DNA of 64,000 nt, from positions 163,706 through 227,705 of the forward strand of contig JARPUW010000273.1 in NCBI GenBank assembly GCA_030533445.1, in the 5' to 3' direction. Below, piece after piece: positions 9,696 through 22,536 of the stretch (position 1 is the stretch's first letter; each line of letters starts with the position of its first letter). Position numbers and translations under genes: made by a program. The notes under the pieces are model-generated. The model was not told where the DNA came from and did not search any database. It saw only the letters and a program-made list of their open reading frames with translations. Origin of the DNA: Cyprinodon diabolis (taxonomy: Eukaryota > Chordata > Actinopteri > Cyprinodontiformes > Cyprinodontidae).

Positions 9696-12320
9696 GAGGC
9701 TTTTATTCTGTAGAGTCCTTGTAGTCTTATTTTGAAAGTCTATCATGAATGTGCATCAAAAGATGGGTCACGCCCAGCAGTGATATAGAATCCATTTCCA
9801 AATGTTAAATCACTGGTTTTCCATGTTATTAGGTGAATAGTTGCTGTATTACAGAGTAAATGGGAGACTTTTATTGTGAAATTTGCTCTGGGGTGTGTTT
9901 TGAAAAGGTCACTAGAGTCTAATAAAAACAACCTGGAAGAGTTTGGGTCATAATGTTGAGCCATTTGCATCAATTAATGCATTACTATAATCTAGAGGCT
10001 TTTATTTTGTAGGGTCCCTGGAGTCTTATTTTGAAAGTCCAACAGAGTTGTGTTTATAGAAAATGTTCAGACCCGTCAATGATAGTTGATTACTTTCCAA
10101 TCGTTAAATCACTCTTTTTCCATGTTATTAGGGCAGTAGATGAAGCGGAAATGGGAGGCTTTTATTTTGAAATTTGCTATAGGGTGTGTTTTAAACAGTC
10201 TCCTAGAGTCTATTCTCTAAAACGGGGTTGAGTTTGGGTCATAATGTTGAGCCATATAGAGCAATAAATATATGTAAAAAATATAGAGGCTTTTATTTTG
10301 TAGGGTCCCTGGAGTCTTATTTTGAAAGTCTATCAGTGCTGAGTGGCAAGGGAAGTGTCATGTACAGCAGTCATATAGTATCCATTTCCCAATGTTAAAT
10401 CAGTCCTTTCACCCTCCATTAGATTAATATGTGCTGTTTAAAACAGCAGAGGTAAAATCTGTTTGAAGCTTGGTAACCTTGACAACGCTTAACGAGCCTC
10501 TCACTGACACAGACAACAGCTGCACTCACTATTGGTTTCTTCTTCCCAGGCTTTTTTGTATGGGAAGAACGGCACCGAACAAACGACTACTGATCAAAAA
10601 CCGTATGAGTTATTCAAAAAACATTTTCACCATGAGCATCAGCAATCCTTCGACTCCAACTATACCAACTTTGGTGTATGTGTGTCATTCAGAAAAATAT
10701 TTATGACGAGTTGAAAACACATAGTCTGATTCGTTTTTCTCCCATCTTCAGCTCAAAAAGAATGGAGAAAGGCTGAAACTCTCATCCACTTTAGGTTGGT
10801 CTGGAGGGTTTTTAAGGCAAAGTATTAATCCTACCGTAATTCCGAAGACATTGTGTGAGTCCAGAGGTTTCAGTCTACAAACTGACCAAAAATGGTGACT
10901 GTAGCTCCAAATATGTGGCCGTGAGGGCGAGAATAAGATGTTTGATCTTAAAAAATGGCCGCCTCACACTAAGATTTCAGCAGCTGCACTCTAGCAGGCT
11001 GCTGCAGAAGCTAACTGTCAGCTAGCTTCCAGGTGCTTACCCTCCGAACAAACGACTGCTGAGCAAAAACCGTAAAAGATATCTGAAAAATTCTTTCAGT
11101 GAAAGCAACATCTATCCTTTGTCTCAGACTGGGGTAACCTTCATGTCTGTAGGTCTTTCACAACCCAAAACGAAGCACAAACAAAATGGTTGGCCCACCT
11201 GCTCCTCCCTTTGTTTGAACTGCAGGACCTCACTCTCACTCACCTTTTAGCTGCTAAAGCACCCCTCCGAACAAACGACTGCTGAGTAAAAACCGTAAAA
11301 GGTATCTGAAAAATTCTTTTTATCTAAGCGACAGCTATATCTTGTCTTCAATTGGAGTAACTTTCATGGCTGTAGGTCATCTACAAACTGAATGGGAAGA
11401 GAAAGAAAAAGAAAAAACGTTTCATCACACCTAAGCTTCTAATTGAGCTAGCTGCAGCAGGTCACTGTCACTCAGCTTTCAGGTGCTTAAAATGTCCTCC
11501 GAACAAACGACTGCTGAGCAAAAACCGTATGAGTTATTCAAAAAATTTTTTCACCGTGAGCGTCAGTCATCCTTCGACTCCAACTATGCCAACTTTGGTG
11601 TATGTGTGTCATTCAGAAAAATATTTATGACGAGTTTAAAACACATAGTCGGATTCGTTTTTCTCCCCTCTTCTGCTCCAAAACCAATGAAAAACGGCTC
11701 TGATTTTCATCGACTTTAGGTCGGTCTGGAGGGTTTTTAAGGAAAAGTATTAATCCTACCGTAATTCCGAAGATATTGTGTGGGTCCAGAGATTTCAGTC
11801 TACAAACTGACCAAAAATGGTGACTCTAGCTATAAATATGTGGCCGTGAGGGCGAGTTTAAAATGTTTTTTTGTGTTTAAAAAACGCCTGCCTCACACTC
11901 TAGCTTTTCAGTTGCTCCACTCTAGCAGGCTGGATTTTGCTAAAACTTTGTGGCGCTTGAGGTCTGATTATACAAAAACCGTAGCAGTTATCAACATACC
12001 GTCTTCAGTTTTAAATAGACGAAGGATTTATCTACAAACTGAGCTTCAAACTGTTTTTCTAGGTGAATGTATGCCGACACAGTGAAGTGCTGTTTTTTAT
12101 GCTTTTTTTTTCCTCTCCCCATTCATTTCCTATGGGATTTTTTTGCGACGTTTTCGCTAATAATTCGCAAACCTTCGGACTAATGAGAAAGTTTTATACA
12201 AGCACACATAACCCCATTGGTCCCGACGCGTGTGCCAACTTTGGGCCCGATCCGCCAAACCGTGCGGGACTAGTTACGCGCCGAAGTTTTGGGTATACGG
12301 GAGAATTATAATAATAATAA

Positions 12321-12381
12321 TACGCGGAATAAATATGTGCAATAGTAGTAGGTGGGCCATGCCTTCGGCATGTGGCCCCCC
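12321..12381 (+). repeat. Block C minisatellite, single copy (unit 4)
   Basis: One complete copy lies between an ATAATAATAATAA run and the CTAGAAAATTTC start of block D. Confidence 0.9.
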
Positions 12382-12654
12382 AACTAGAAAATTTCTAAAG
12401 AAATTTTGAGGGGGGCCACCTACTGCCCGTCTTGGGAACCGGGCCAATACGGCCCTGTCAAGTGACGTCGGGGCTCCCCAGACCAACTGCTTACGCCTTT
12501 GAGGGCTGCTGAGGGAAGGAAAGAGGGCAAGTTCATGGGCAAAGAGAGCTGTGTGCCACTTGTGCTGACATCTGGGAAATAGACGTGCACAGCGTATGAT
12601 GCACAAGGGTAATATGGGTTGTCCATATTGAAACACAGTGGGTAAAGCCCAGTT

Positions 12655-12814
12655 GGCGGGCTTCGCCCGCCTGCTAGGAGCCATCTCAGTGAAGAAAAAA
12701 ATCACCAATGGCGGGCTCTGCCCGCCTTCTAAGAGCCATTGCAGTGATGAAATCACCAATGGCGGGCTCCGCCCGCCTGCTAAGAGCCATTGCAGTGATG
12801 TAATCACCAATGGC
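12655..12814 (+). repeat. Block E minisatellite, 3 copies (unit 4)
   Basis: Beta-type array that has lost the 3' copies including the 26 bp short form. Confidence 0.92.
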
Positions 12815-12854
12815 AATGAGCAATATGCCAGAATGTATGAGTGTGTATAAGGAA

Positions 12855-15800
12855 GAGGCTTTTATTCTGTAGAGTCCTTGTAGTCTTATTTTGAAAGTCT
12901 ATCATGAATGTGCATCAAAAGATGGGTCACGCCCAGCAGTGATATAGAATCCATTTCCAAATGTTAAATCACTGGTTTTCCATGTTATTAGGTGAATAGT
13001 TGCTGTATTACAGAGTAAATGGGAGACTTTTATTGTGAAATTTGCTCTGGGGTGTGTTTTGAAAAGGTCACTAGAGTCTAATAAAAACAACCTGGAAGAG
13101 TTTGGGTCATAATGTTGAGCCATTTGCATCAATTAATGCATTAGTATAATCTAGAGGCTTTTATTTTGTAGGGTCGCTGGAGTCTTATTTTGAAAGTCCA
13201 ACAGAGTTGTGTTTATAGAAAATGTTCAGACCCGTCAATGATAGTTGATTACTTTCCAATCGTTAAATCACTCTTTTTCCATGTTATTAGGGCAGTAGAT
13301 GAAGCGGAAATGGGAGGCTTTTATTTTGAAATTTGCTATAGGGTGTGTTTTAAACAGTCTCCTAGAGTCTATTCTCTAAAACGGGGTTGAGTTTGGGTCA
13401 TAATGTTGAGCCATATAGGGCAATAAATATATGTAAAAAATATAGAGGCTTTTATTTTGTAGGGTCCCTGGAGTCTTATTTTGAAAGTCTATCAGTGCTG
13501 AGTGGCAAGGGAAGTGTCATGGACAGCAGTCATATAGTATCCATTTCCCAATGTTAAATCAGTCCTTTCACCCTCCATTAGATTAATATGTGCTGTTTAA
13601 AACAGCAGAGGTAAAATCTGTTTGAAGCTTGGTAACCTTGACAATGCTTAACGAGCCTCTCACTGACACAGACAACAGCTGCACTCACTATTGGTTTCTT
13701 CTTCCCAGGCTTTTTTGTATGGGAAGAACGGCACCGAACAAACGACTACTGATCAAAAACCGTATGAGTTATTCAAAAAACATTTTCACCATGAGCATCA
13801 GCAATCCTTCGACTCCAACTATACCAACTTTGGTGTATGTGTGTCATTCAGAAAAATATTTATGACGAGTTGAAAACACATAGTCTGATTCGTTTCTCTC
13901 CCATCTTCAGCTCAAAAAGAATAGAGAAAGTCTGAAACTCTCATCGACTTTAGGTTGGTCTGGAGGGTTTTTAAGGAAAAGTATTAATCCTACCGTAATT
14001 CCGAAGACATTGTGTGAGTCCAGAGGTTTCAGTCTACAAACTGACCAAAAATGGTGACTGTAGCTCCAAATATGTGGCCGTGAGGGCGAGAATAAGATGT
14101 TTGATCTGAAAAAAATGGCCGCCTCACACTAAGATTTCAGCAGCTGCACTCTAGCAGGCTGCTGCAGAAGCTAACTGTCAGCTAGCTTCCAGGTGCTTAC
14201 CCTCCGAACAAACGACTGCTGAGCAAAAACCGTAAAAGATATCTGAAAAATTCTTTCAGTGAAAGCAACATCTATCCTTTGTCTCAGACTGGGGTAACCT
14301 TCATGTCTGTAGGTCTTTCACAACCCAAAACGAAGCACAAACAAAATGGTTGGCCCACCTGCTCCTCCCTTTCTTTTAACTGCAGGACCTCACTCTCACT
14401 CACCTTTTAGCTGCTAAAGCACCCCTCCGAACAAACGACTGCTGAGTAAAAACCGTAAAAGGTATCTGAAAAATTCTTTTTATCTAAGCGACAGCTATAT
14501 CTTGTCTTCGATTGGAGTAACTTTCATGGCTGTAGGTCATCTACAAACTGAATGGGAAGAGAAAGAAAAAGAAAAAACGTTTCATCACACCTAAGCTTCT
14601 AATTGAGCTAGCTGCAGCAGGTCACTGTCACTCAGCTTTCAGGTGCTTAAAATGTCCTCCGAACAAACGACTGCTGAGCAAAAACCGTATGAGTTATTCA
14701 AAAAAATTTTTCACCGTGAGCGTCAGTCATCCTTCGACTCCAACTATGCCAACTTTGGTGTATGTGTGTCATTCAGAAAAATATTTATGACGAGTTTAAA
14801 ACACATAGTCTGATTCGTTTTTCTGCCCTCTTCTGCTCCAAAACCAATGAAAAACGGCTCTGATTTTCATCGACTTTAGGTCGGTCTGGAGGGTTTTTAA
14901 GGAAAAGTATTAATCCTACCGTAATTCCGAAGATATTGTGTGGGTCCAGAGATTTCAGTCTACAAACTGACCAAAAATGGTGACTCTAGCTATAAATATG
15001 TGGCCGTGAGGGCGAGTTTAAAATGTTTTTTTGTGTTTAAAAAACGCCTGCCTCACACTCTAGCTTTTCAGTTGCTCCACTCTAGCAGGCTGGATTTTGC
15101 TAAAACTTTGTGGCGCTTGAGGTCTGATTATACAAGAACCGTAGCAGTTATCAACATACCGTCTTCAGTTTTAAATAGACGAAGGATTTATCTACAAACT
15201 GAGCTTCAAACTGTTTTTCTAGGTGAATGTATGCCGACACAGTGAAGTGCTGTTTTTTATGCTTTTTTTTTCCTCTCCCCATTCATTTCCTATGGGATTT
15301 TTTTGCGACGTTTTCGCTAATAATTCGCAAACCTTCGGACTAATGAGAAAGTTTTATACAAGCACACATCACCCCATTGGTCCCGACGCGTGTGCCAACT
15401 TTGGGCCCGATCCGCCAAACCGTGCGGGACTAGTTACGCGCCGAAGTTTTGGGTATACGGGAGAATTATAATAATAACTAGAAAATTTCTAAAGAAATTT
15501 TGAGGGGGGCCACCTACTGCCCGTCTGGGGAACCGGGCCAATACGGCCCTGGCAAGTGATGTCGGGGCTCCCCAGACCAACTGCTTACGCCTTTGAGGGC
15601 TGCTGAGGGAAGGAAAGAGGGCTAGGTCATGGGCAAAGAGAGCTGTGTGCCACTTGTGCTGAAATCTGGGAAATAGACGTGCACAGCGTATGATGCAAAA
15701 GGGTAATATGGGTTGTCCATATTGAACCGCAGTGGGTAAAGCTCAGTTGGTGGGCTCCGCCCGCCTGCTAGGAGCCCTTGCAGTGATGAAAAAAATCACC

Positions 15801-15999
15801 AATGGCGGGCTCTGCCCGCCTGCTAAGAGCCATTGCAGTGATGAAATCACCAATGGCGGGCTCCGCCCGCCTTCTAAGAGCCATTGCAGTGATGATATCA
15901 CCAATGGCGGGCTCCGCCCGCCTTCTAAGAGCCATTGCAGTGATGAAATTACAAATGGCAATGAGCAATATGCCAGAATGTATGAGTGTGTATAAGGAA
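12855..15999 (+). repeat. Satellite unit 5 (3,145 bp)
   Basis: Complete unit of alpha 3' type with no C copy and four E copies. Block B is of the CTTTCTTTTAACTGC / CTTCGATTGG subtype, also seen in units 12, 14, 17 and 19. Most other units have CTTTGTTTGAACTGC / CTTCAATTGG. Confidence 0.95.
15749..15959 (+). repeat. Block E minisatellite, 4 copies (unit 5)
   Basis: Alpha-type array. One spacer reads GTGATGATATCACC in place of GTGATGAAATCACC, making the inner GTGAT/ATCAC hairpin longer. Confidence 0.92.
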
Positions 16000-18622
16000 G
16001 AGGCTTTTATTCTGTAGAGTCCCTGGAGTCTTATTTTGAAAGTCTATCATGGAAGTGCATCTAAAGATGGGTCATGCCCAGCAGTTATATAGAATCAATT
16101 TCCAAATGTTAAATCACTGGTTTTCCATGTTATTAGGTGAATAGTTGCTGTATTACAGAGTAAATGGGAGACTTTTATTGTGAAATTTGCTCTGGGTGTG
16201 TTTTGAAAAGGTCACTAGAGTCTAATAAAAACAACCTGGAAGAGTTTGGGTCATAATGTTGAGCCATTTGCATCAATTAATGCATTAGTATAATCTAGAG
16301 GCTTTTATTTTGTAGGGTCGCTGGAGTCTTATTTTGAAAGTCCAATAGAGTTGTGTTTATAGAAAATGTTCAGACCCGTCAATGATAGTTGATTACTTTC
16401 CAATCGTTAAATCACTCTTTTTCCATGTTATTAGGGCAGTAGATGAAGCGGAAATGGGAGGCTTTTATTTTGAAATTTGCTATAGGGTGTGTTTTAAACA
16501 GTCTCCTAGAGTCTATTCTCTAAAACGGGGTTGAGTTTGGGTCATAATGTTGAGCCATATAGGGCAATAAATATATGTAAAAAATATAGAGGCTTTTATT
16601 TTGTAGGGTCCCTGGAGTCTTATTTTGAAAGTCTATCAGTGCTGAGTGGCAAGGGAAGTGTCATGGACAGCAGTCATATAGTATCCATTTCCCAATGTTA
16701 AATCAGTCCTTTCACCCTCCATTAGATTAATATGTGCTGTTTAAAACAGCAGAGGTAAAATCTGTTTGAAGCTTGGTAACCTTGACAACGCTTAACGAGC
16801 CTCTCACTGACACAGACAACAGCTGCACTCACTATTGGTTTCTTCTTCCCAGGCTTTTTTGTATGGGAAGAACGGCACCGAACAAACGACTACTGATCAA
16901 AAACCGTATGAGTTATTCAAAAAACATTTTCACCATGAGCATCAGCAATCCTTCGACTCCAACTATACCAACTTTGGTGTATGTGTGTCATTCAGAACAA
17001 TATTTATGACGACTTGAAAACACATAGTCTGATTCGTTTTTCTCCCATCTTCAACTCAAAAGGAATGGAGAAAGGCTGAAACTCATCGACTCTAGGTTGG
17101 TCTGGAGGGTTTTTAAGGAAAAGTATTAATCCTACCGTAATTCCGAAGACATTGTGTGAGTCCAGAGGTTTCAGTCTACAAACTGACCAAAAATGGTGAC
17201 TGTAGCTCCAAATATGTGGCCGTGAGGGCGAGAATAAGATGTTTGATCTTAAAAAAATGGCCGCCTCACACTAAGATTTCAGCAGCTGCACTCTAGCAGG
17301 CTGCTGCAGAAGCTAACTGTCAGCTAGCTTCCAGGTGCTTACCCTCCGAACAAACGACTGCTGAGCAAAAACCGTAAAAGATATCTGAAAAATTCTTTCA
17401 GTGAAAGCAACAGCTATCCTTTGTCTCAGACTGGGGTAACCTTCATGTCTGTAGGTCTTTCACAACCCAAAACGAAGCACAAACAAAATGGTTGGCCCAC
17501 CTGCTCCTCCCTTTGTTTGAACTGCAGGACCTCACTCTCACTCACCTTTTAGCTGCTAAAGCACCCCTCCGAACAAACGACTGCTGAGTAAAAACCGTAA
17601 AAGGTATCTGAAAAATTCTTTTTATCTAAGCGACAGCTATATCTTGTCTTCAATTGGAGTAACTTTCATGGCTGTAGGTCATCTACAAACTGAATGGGAA
17701 GAGAAAGAAAAAGAAAAAACGTTTCATCACACCTAAGCTTCTAATTGAGCTAGCTGCAGCAGGTCACTGTCACTCAGCTTTCAGGTGCTTAAAATGTCCT
17801 CCGAACAAACGACTGCTGAGCAAAAACCGTATGAGTTATTCAAAAAAATTTTTCACCGTGAGCGTCAGTCATCCTTCGACTCCAACTATGCCAACTTTGG
17901 TGTATGTGTGTCATTCAGAAAAATATTTATGACGAGTTTAAAACACATAGTCTGATTCGTTTTTCTCCCCTCTTCTGCTCCAAAACCAATGAAAAACGGC
18001 TCTGATTTTCATCGACTTTAGGTCGGTCTGGAGGGTTTTTAAGGAAAAGTATTAATCCTACCGTAATTCCGAAGACATTGTGTGGGTCCAGAGATTTCAG
18101 TCTACAAACTGACCAAAAATGGTGACTCTAGCTATAAATATGTGGCCGTGAGGGCGAGTTTAAAATGTTTTTTTGTGTTTAAAAAACGCCTGCCTCACAC
18201 TCTAGCTTTTCAGTTGCTCCACTCTAGCAGGCTGGATTTTGCTAAAACTTTGTGGCGCTTGAGGTCTGATTATACAAAAACCGTAGCAGTTATCAACATA
18301 CCGTCTTCAGTTTTAAATAGACGAAGGATTTATCTACAAACTGAGCTTCAAACTGTTTTTCTAGGTGAATGTATGCCGACACAGTGAAGTGCTGTTTTTT
18401 ATGCTTTTTTTTTCCTCTCCCCATTCATTTCCTATGGGATTTTTTTGCGACGTTTTCGCTAATAATTCGCAAACCTTCGGACTAATGAGAAAGTTTTATA
18501 CAAGCACACATCACCCCATTGGTCCCGACGCGTGTGCCAACTTTGGGCCCGATCCGCCAAACCGTGCGGGACTAGTTACGCGCCGAAGTTTTGGGTATAC
18601 GGGAGAATTATAATAATAATAA

Positions 18623-18752
18623 TACGCGGAATAAATATGTGCAATAGTAGTAGGTGGGCCATGCCTTCGGCATGTGGCCCCCCAATAATAATACGCGGAA
18701 TAAATATGTGCAATAGTAGTAGGTGGGCCATGCCTTCGGCATGTGGCCCCCC
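18623..18752 (+). repeat. Block C minisatellite, 2 copies (unit 6)
   Basis: The period is 69 bp, intermediate between units 1 and 2 by one AAT triplet. Confidence 0.92.
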
Positions 18753-19025
18753 AACTAGAAAATTTCTAAAGAAATTTTGAGGGGGGCCACCTACTGCCCG
18801 TCTGGTGAACCGGGCCAATACGGCCCTGGCAAGTGACGTCGGGGCTCCCCAGACCAACTGCTTACGCCTTTGAGGGCTGCTGAGGGAAGGAAAGAGGGCA
18901 AGTTCATGGGCAAAGAGAGCTGTGTGCCACTTTTGCTGAAATCTGGGAAATAGACGTGCACAGCGTATGATGCACAAGGGTAATATGGGTTGTCCATATT
19001 GAAACACAGTGGGTAAAGCCCAGTT

Positions 19026-19263
19026 GGCGGGCTTCGCCCGCCTGCTAGGAGCCATCTCAGTGAAGAAAAAAATCACCAATGGCGGGCTCTGCCCGCCTTC
19101 TAAGAGCCATTGCAGTGATGAAATCACCAATGGCGGGCTCCGCCCGCCTGCTAAGAGCCATTGCAGTGATGTAATCACCTTTGGCGGGCTCCGCCCTCCT
19201 GTTACCATTGGCGGGCTCCGCCCGCCTTCTAAGAGCCATTGCAGTGATGAAATCACCAATGGC
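19026..19263 (+). repeat. Block E minisatellite, 5 copies (unit 6)
   Basis: Beta-type array with one stem-breaking change (GCCCTCC) in the third hairpin region. Confidence 0.92.
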
Positions 19264-21925
19264 AATGAGCAATATGCCAGAATGTATGAGTGTGTATAAG
19301 GAAGAGGCTTTTATTCTGTAGAGTCCTTGTAGTCTTATTTTGAAAGTCTATCATGAATGTGCATCAAAAGATGGGTCACGCCCAGCAGTGATATAGAATC
19401 CATTTCCAAATGTTAAATCACTGGTTTTCCATGTTATTAGGTGAATAGTTGCTGTATTACAGAGTAAATGGGAGACTTTTATTGTGAAATTTGCTCTGGG
19501 TGTGTTTTGAAAAGGTCACTAGAGTCTAATAAAAACAACCTGGAAGAGTTTGGGTCATAATGTTGAGCCATTTGCATCAATTAATGCATTAGTATAATCT
19601 AGAGGCTTTTATTTTGTAGGGTCCCTGGAGTCTTATTTTGAAAGTCCAACAGAGTTGTGTTTATAGAAAATGTTCAGACCCGTCAATGATAGTTGATTAC
19701 TTTCCAATCGTTAAATCACTCTTTTTCCATGTTATTAGGGCAGTAGATGAAGCGGAAATGGGAGGCTTTTATTTTGAAATTTGCTATAGGGTGTGTTTTA
19801 AACAGTCTCCTAGAGTCTATTCTCTAAAACGGGGTTGAGTTTGGGTCATAATGTTGAGCCATATAGGGCAATAAATATATGTAAAAAATATAGAGGCTTT
19901 TATTTTGTAGGGTCCCTGGAGTCTTATTTTGAAAGTCTATCAGTGCTGAGTGGCAAGGGAAGTGTCATGGACAGCAGTCATATAGTATCCATTTCCCAAT
20001 GTTAAATCAGTCCTTTCACCCTCCATTAGATTAATATGTGCTGTTTAAAACAGCAGAGGTAAAATCTGTTTGAAGCTTGGTAACCTTGACAACGCTTAAC
20101 GAGCCTCTCACTGACACAGACAACAGCTGCACTCACTATTGGTTTCTTCTTCCCAGGCTTTTTTGTATGGGAAGAACGGCACCGAACAAACGACTACTGA
20201 TCAAAAACCGTATGAGTTATTCAAAAAACATTTTCACCATGAGCATCAGCAATCCTTCGACTCCAACTATACCAACTTTGGTGTATGTGTGTCATTCAGA
20301 AAAATATTTATGACGAGTTGAAAACACATAGTCTGATTCGTTTCTCTCCCATCTTCAGCTCAAAAAGAATAGAGAAAGGCTGAAACTCTCATCGACTTTA
20401 GGTTGGTCTGGAGGGTTTTTAAGGAAAAGTATTAATCCTACCGTAATTCCGAAGACATTGTGTGAGTCCAGAGGTTTCAGTCTACAAACTGACCAAAAAT
20501 GGTGACTGTAGCTCCAAATATGTGGCCGTGAGGGCGAGAATAAGATGTTTGATCTTAAAAAAATGGCCGCCTCACACTAAGATTTCAGCAGCTGCACTCT
20601 AGCAGGCTGCTGCAGAAGCTAACTGTCAGCTAGCTTCCAGGTGCTTACCCTCCGAACAAACGACTGCTGAGCAAAAACCGTAAAAGATATCTGAAAAATT
20701 CTTTCAGTGAAAGCAACATCTATCCTTTGTCTCAGACTGGGGTAACCTTCATGTCTGTAGGTCTTTCACAACCCAAAACGAAGCACAAACAAAATGGTTG
20801 GCCCACCTGCTCCTCCCTTTGTTTGAACTGCAGGACCTCACTCTCACTGACCTTTTAGCTGCTAAAGCACCCCTCCGAACAAACGACTGCTGAGTAAAAA
20901 CCGTAAAAGGTATCTGAAAAATTCTTTTTATCTAAGCGACAGCTATATCTTGTCTTCAATTGGAGTAACTTTCATGGCTGTAGGTCATCTACAAACTGAA
21001 TGGGAAGAGAAAGAAAAAGAAAAAACGTTTCATCACACCTAAGCTTCTAATTGAGCTAGCTGCAGCAGGTCACTGTCACTCAGCTTTCAGGTGCTTAAAA
21101 TGTCCTCCGAACAAACGACTGCTGAGCAAAAACCGTATGAGTTATTCAAAAAAAATTTTCACTATGAGCGTCAGTCATCCTTCGACTCCAACTATGCCAA
21201 CTTTGGTGTATGTGTGTCATTCAGAAAAATATTTATGACGAGTTTAAAACACATAGTCTGATTCGTTTTTCTCCCCTCTTCTGCTCCAAAACCAATGAAA
21301 AACGGCTCTGATTTTCATCGACTTTAGGTCGGTCTGGAGGGTTTTTAAGGAAAAGTATTAATCCTACCGTAATTCCGAAGATATTGTGTGGGTCCAGAGA
21401 TTTCAGTCTACAAACTGACCAAAAATGGTGACTCTAGCTATAAATATGTGGCCGTGAGGGCGAGTTTAAAATGTTTTTTTGTGTTTAAAAAACGCCTGCC
21501 TCACACTCTAGCTTTTCAGTTGCTCCACTCTAGCAGGCTGGATTTTGCTAAAACTTTGTGGCGCTTGAGGTCTGATTATACAAAAACCGTAGCAGTTATC
21601 AACATACCGTCTTCAGTTTTAAATAGACGAAGGATTTATCTACAAACTGAGCTTCAAACTGTTTTTCTAGGTGAATGTATGCCGACACAGTGAAGTGCTG
21701 TTTTTTATGCTTTTTTTTTCCTCTCCCCATTCATTTCCTATGGGATTTTTTTGCGACGTTTTCGCTAATAATTCGCAAACCTTCGGACTAATGAGAAAGT
21801 TTTATACAAGCACACATCACCCCATTGGTCCCGACGCGTGTGCCAACTTTGGGCCCGATCCGCCAAACCGTGCGGGACTAGTTACGCGCCGAAGTTTTGG
21901 GTATACGGGAGAATTATAATAATAA

Positions 21926-22052
21926 TACGCGGAATAAATATGTGCAATAGTAGTAGGTGGGCCATGCCTTCGGCATGTGGCCCCCCAATAATACGCGGAA
22001 TAAATATGTGCAATAGTAGTAGGTGGGCCATGCCTTCGGCATGTGGCCCCCC
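21926..22052 (+). repeat. Block C minisatellite, 2 copies (unit 7)
   Basis: The period is 66 bp. It is identical in form to the unit 8 array, 2,348 bp downstream. Confidence 0.92.
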
Positions 22053-22325
22053 AACTAGAAAATTTCTAAAGAAATTTTGAGGGGGGCCACCTACTGCCCG
22101 TCTGGGGAACAGGGCCAATACGGCCCTGGCAAGTGATGTCGGGGCTCACCAGACCAACTGCTTACGCCTTTGAGGGCTGCTGAGGGAAGGAAAGAGGGCT
22201 AGGTCATGGGCAAAGAGAGCTGTGTGCCACTTGTGCTGAAATCTGGGAAATAGACGTGCACAGCGTATGATGCAAAAGGGTAATATGGGTTGTCCATATT
22301 GAACCGCAGTGGGTAAAGCTCAGTT

Positions 22326-22536
22326 GGGGGGCTCCGCCCGCCTGCTAGGAGCCCTTGCAGCGATGAAAAAAATCACCAATGGCGGGCTCTGCCCGCCTGC
22401 TAAGAGCCATTGCAGTGATGAAATCACCAATGGCGGGCTCCGCCCGCCTTCTAAGAGCCATTGCAGTGATGAAATCACCAATGGCGGGCTCCGCCCGCCT
22501 TCTAAGAGCCATTGCAGTGATGAAATTACAAATGGC
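22326..22536 (+). repeat. Block E minisatellite, 4 copies (unit 7)
   Basis: Alpha-type array whose first hairpin reads GGGGGGCTCC. That change is shared only with unit 8. Confidence 0.92.

Larger units (their letters stand above)
9696..12854 (+). repeat. Satellite unit 4 (3,159 bp)
   Basis: Complete beta-type unit with one C copy and three E copies. Its block-B variants (CATCCACTTTAGG, AAGGCAAAGTATT and a six-A run before TGGCCGCC) match unit 10 at a constant offset of 18,756 bp. The two B blocks therefore share a recent ancestor. Confidence 0.95.
16000..19303 (+). repeat. Satellite unit 6 (3,304 bp)
   Basis: Complete beta-type unit with two C copies (69 bp period) and five E copies. The landmark reads TCCAATAGAG, which puts a stop codon into the frame that stays open for 66 codons in most units. 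One E hairpin near 19191 has a broken stem (GCCCTCC). Confidence 0.95.
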
